64,000 nt of DNA, from assembly GCA_054601695.1 (NCBI GenBank), contig BAAHQB010000021.1, forward strand, positions 372,001-436,000, in the 5' to 3' direction. Under the pieces are notes generated by a model, which worked only from the letters and a program-made list of their open reading frames with translations, ran no database searches and was not told the DNA's origin. This document shows positions 62,967-64,000 of the stretch, piece by piece (position 1 is the first letter of the stretch; each line of letters starts with the position of its first letter). The stretch is from Amorphochlora amoebiformis. Its lineage: Eukaryota; Cercozoa; Chlorarachniophyceae. Both the position numbers and the translations under genes were made by a program.

Positions 62967-63238
62967 GCATGAATTTGCGGAAATATAAGACTAAAAAAAA
63001 GTTTTCCCGTTCTATACGCACTCGCAGTGGCTTCGATGCAGCTCTCAGGGTTTATTCGTGGGCATGCCGTGTTGTAGCCCGACGCACGGGAATCATAAGC
63101 ACTCTCCCAACCACAGCAATCGAAATAATCTTGATATTCGATTCTTCTTGCTATCTCCTCGTTTCCCTCCTCAAACCTGGACAGTATATCCGAAAAGAAA
63201 TATCATATATGTATATTCATAAACATGTATTTAATATG

Positions 63239-63273
<35 letters not shown>

Positions 63274-63294
63274 GTATTTCACATGTTTATATTA

Positions 63295-63350
<56 letters not shown>

Positions 63351-63396
63351 TTCTATATGCTTGTGTATACAATATATTAATATGTATTAATTTACA

Positions 63397-63463
<67 letters not shown>

Positions 63464-64000
63464 TACGTGCATGCTGTAGCCTCTTCTTTAGTAGAACGTT
63501 TCATATTACACTCACACACATTATATACAATATATACCTATACATATATATATATACATACATATATACATATCTATTATATATTCATCCGCACCAGCGA
63601 TCACGGAACACAGCATTGAGAACCCCGTTCGTCCCGTAGAGGTACATGAAGACGCCGATGCATAGCATGATGATCAGACACGCAAATAGAATAATCAAAT
63701 TGACTTGCAACAATATTTGACGGGTTTTGTCTGAAAAACAAAAAGTCAGATGAACGCTCAATTCGGACTTAGACAAGGAAACTTACTTGGACTCAACTCA
63801 AAGAAGAACGTAACGTCCTTATTCGATGATTCATTCTGTCCCGTCTTCTTATTCCTTTTGGTGATCGTCTTCTGCCAGACAAGGTTTCTTTGCCCGCATT
63901 CGCACACCATCGCACTTGCTAGAACTCCACAAAGACACGCAATACCAGCAATCCCGCCGGTAAAGACGAGGATAGAGGATGAGAGGACTATTGGCATGTC
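62306..64000 (-). CDS. Tetraspanin, N-terminus outside window
   Basis: Four-span membrane protein family that organises surface or vesicle membrane domains. Exons on the minus strand: beyond 64000 to 63787, 63730-63595, 63176-63022, 62900-62839, 62386-62306 (TAA); phases agree and the frame is open at the edge. Visible parts: a membrane span ([20 protein letters not shown], taken as the second), a cytoplasmic Lys/Arg-rich segment, the third span ([20 protein letters not shown]) and then the large extracellular loop. The loop has [11 protein letters not shown], the CCG signature, followed by two further Cys (ACP, SCIE) that would complete two disulfides. The last span is [20 protein letters not shown] with a short acidic tail. 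The first span is presumed to lie to the right. The Met at 63997 is unlikely to be the true start. Confidence 0.85.

Overview
The window is nuclear DNA of an intron-rich eukaryote, most likely a protist or alga. I cannot place it more precisely. The evidence is: spliced genes with GT-AG introns (one GC-AG), CTAAC-type branch sites, short divergent intergenic gaps, TTAGGG-type telomere-like repeats inside introns, and eukaryote-only proteins (a kinesin, an FKBP, a tetraspanin and the ribosome-biogenesis factor URB2). TAA, TAG and TGA all serve as stops, so the standard code fits. Gene models were built by hand from reading-frame islands; each joins in consistent phase, and every complete model adds up to a whole number of codons.

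Layout, left to right: kinesin-14 (minus, runs off the left edge, starts at 2252); EF-hand protein (plus, 2413-4114); atypical short-chain dehydrogenase/reductase (SDR; minus, 14104-4861, 12 exons); alpha-carbonic anhydrase (minus, 18774-14257, 8 exons); secreted Cys-module protein ending in QDEL (plus, 19029-21065); secretory-type FKBP with a degenerate active site (minus, 25849-21523, 11 exons); URB2/Npa2 (plus, 26108-60230, 43 exons, 1796 residues); tetraspanin (minus, 64000-62306, N-terminus outside the window). Coding exons cover about 19 percent of the window. The genes are functionally unrelated and form no operon-like set.

Almost all remaining DNA is intron, swollen by (TA)n tracts with lesser blocks of CT/GA, AAT and TTTA repeats. 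The divergent intergenic gaps are only 160-260 bp and nearly free of these repeats. Because (TA)n is its own reverse complement, most exons sit between self-complementary tracts.

The most notable signal is what I call exon echoes. Many introns hold one or more diverged fragments of the neighbouring exon, often with its splice-site edge, embedded between (TA)n tracts. I see them for at least ten URB2 exons and two SDR exons. Other points of interest are a telomeric CCCTAA array that ends directly in a splice acceptor, a dispersed repeat family carrying 10-bp minisatellites, and a long inverted repeat in the URB2-tetraspanin spacer.
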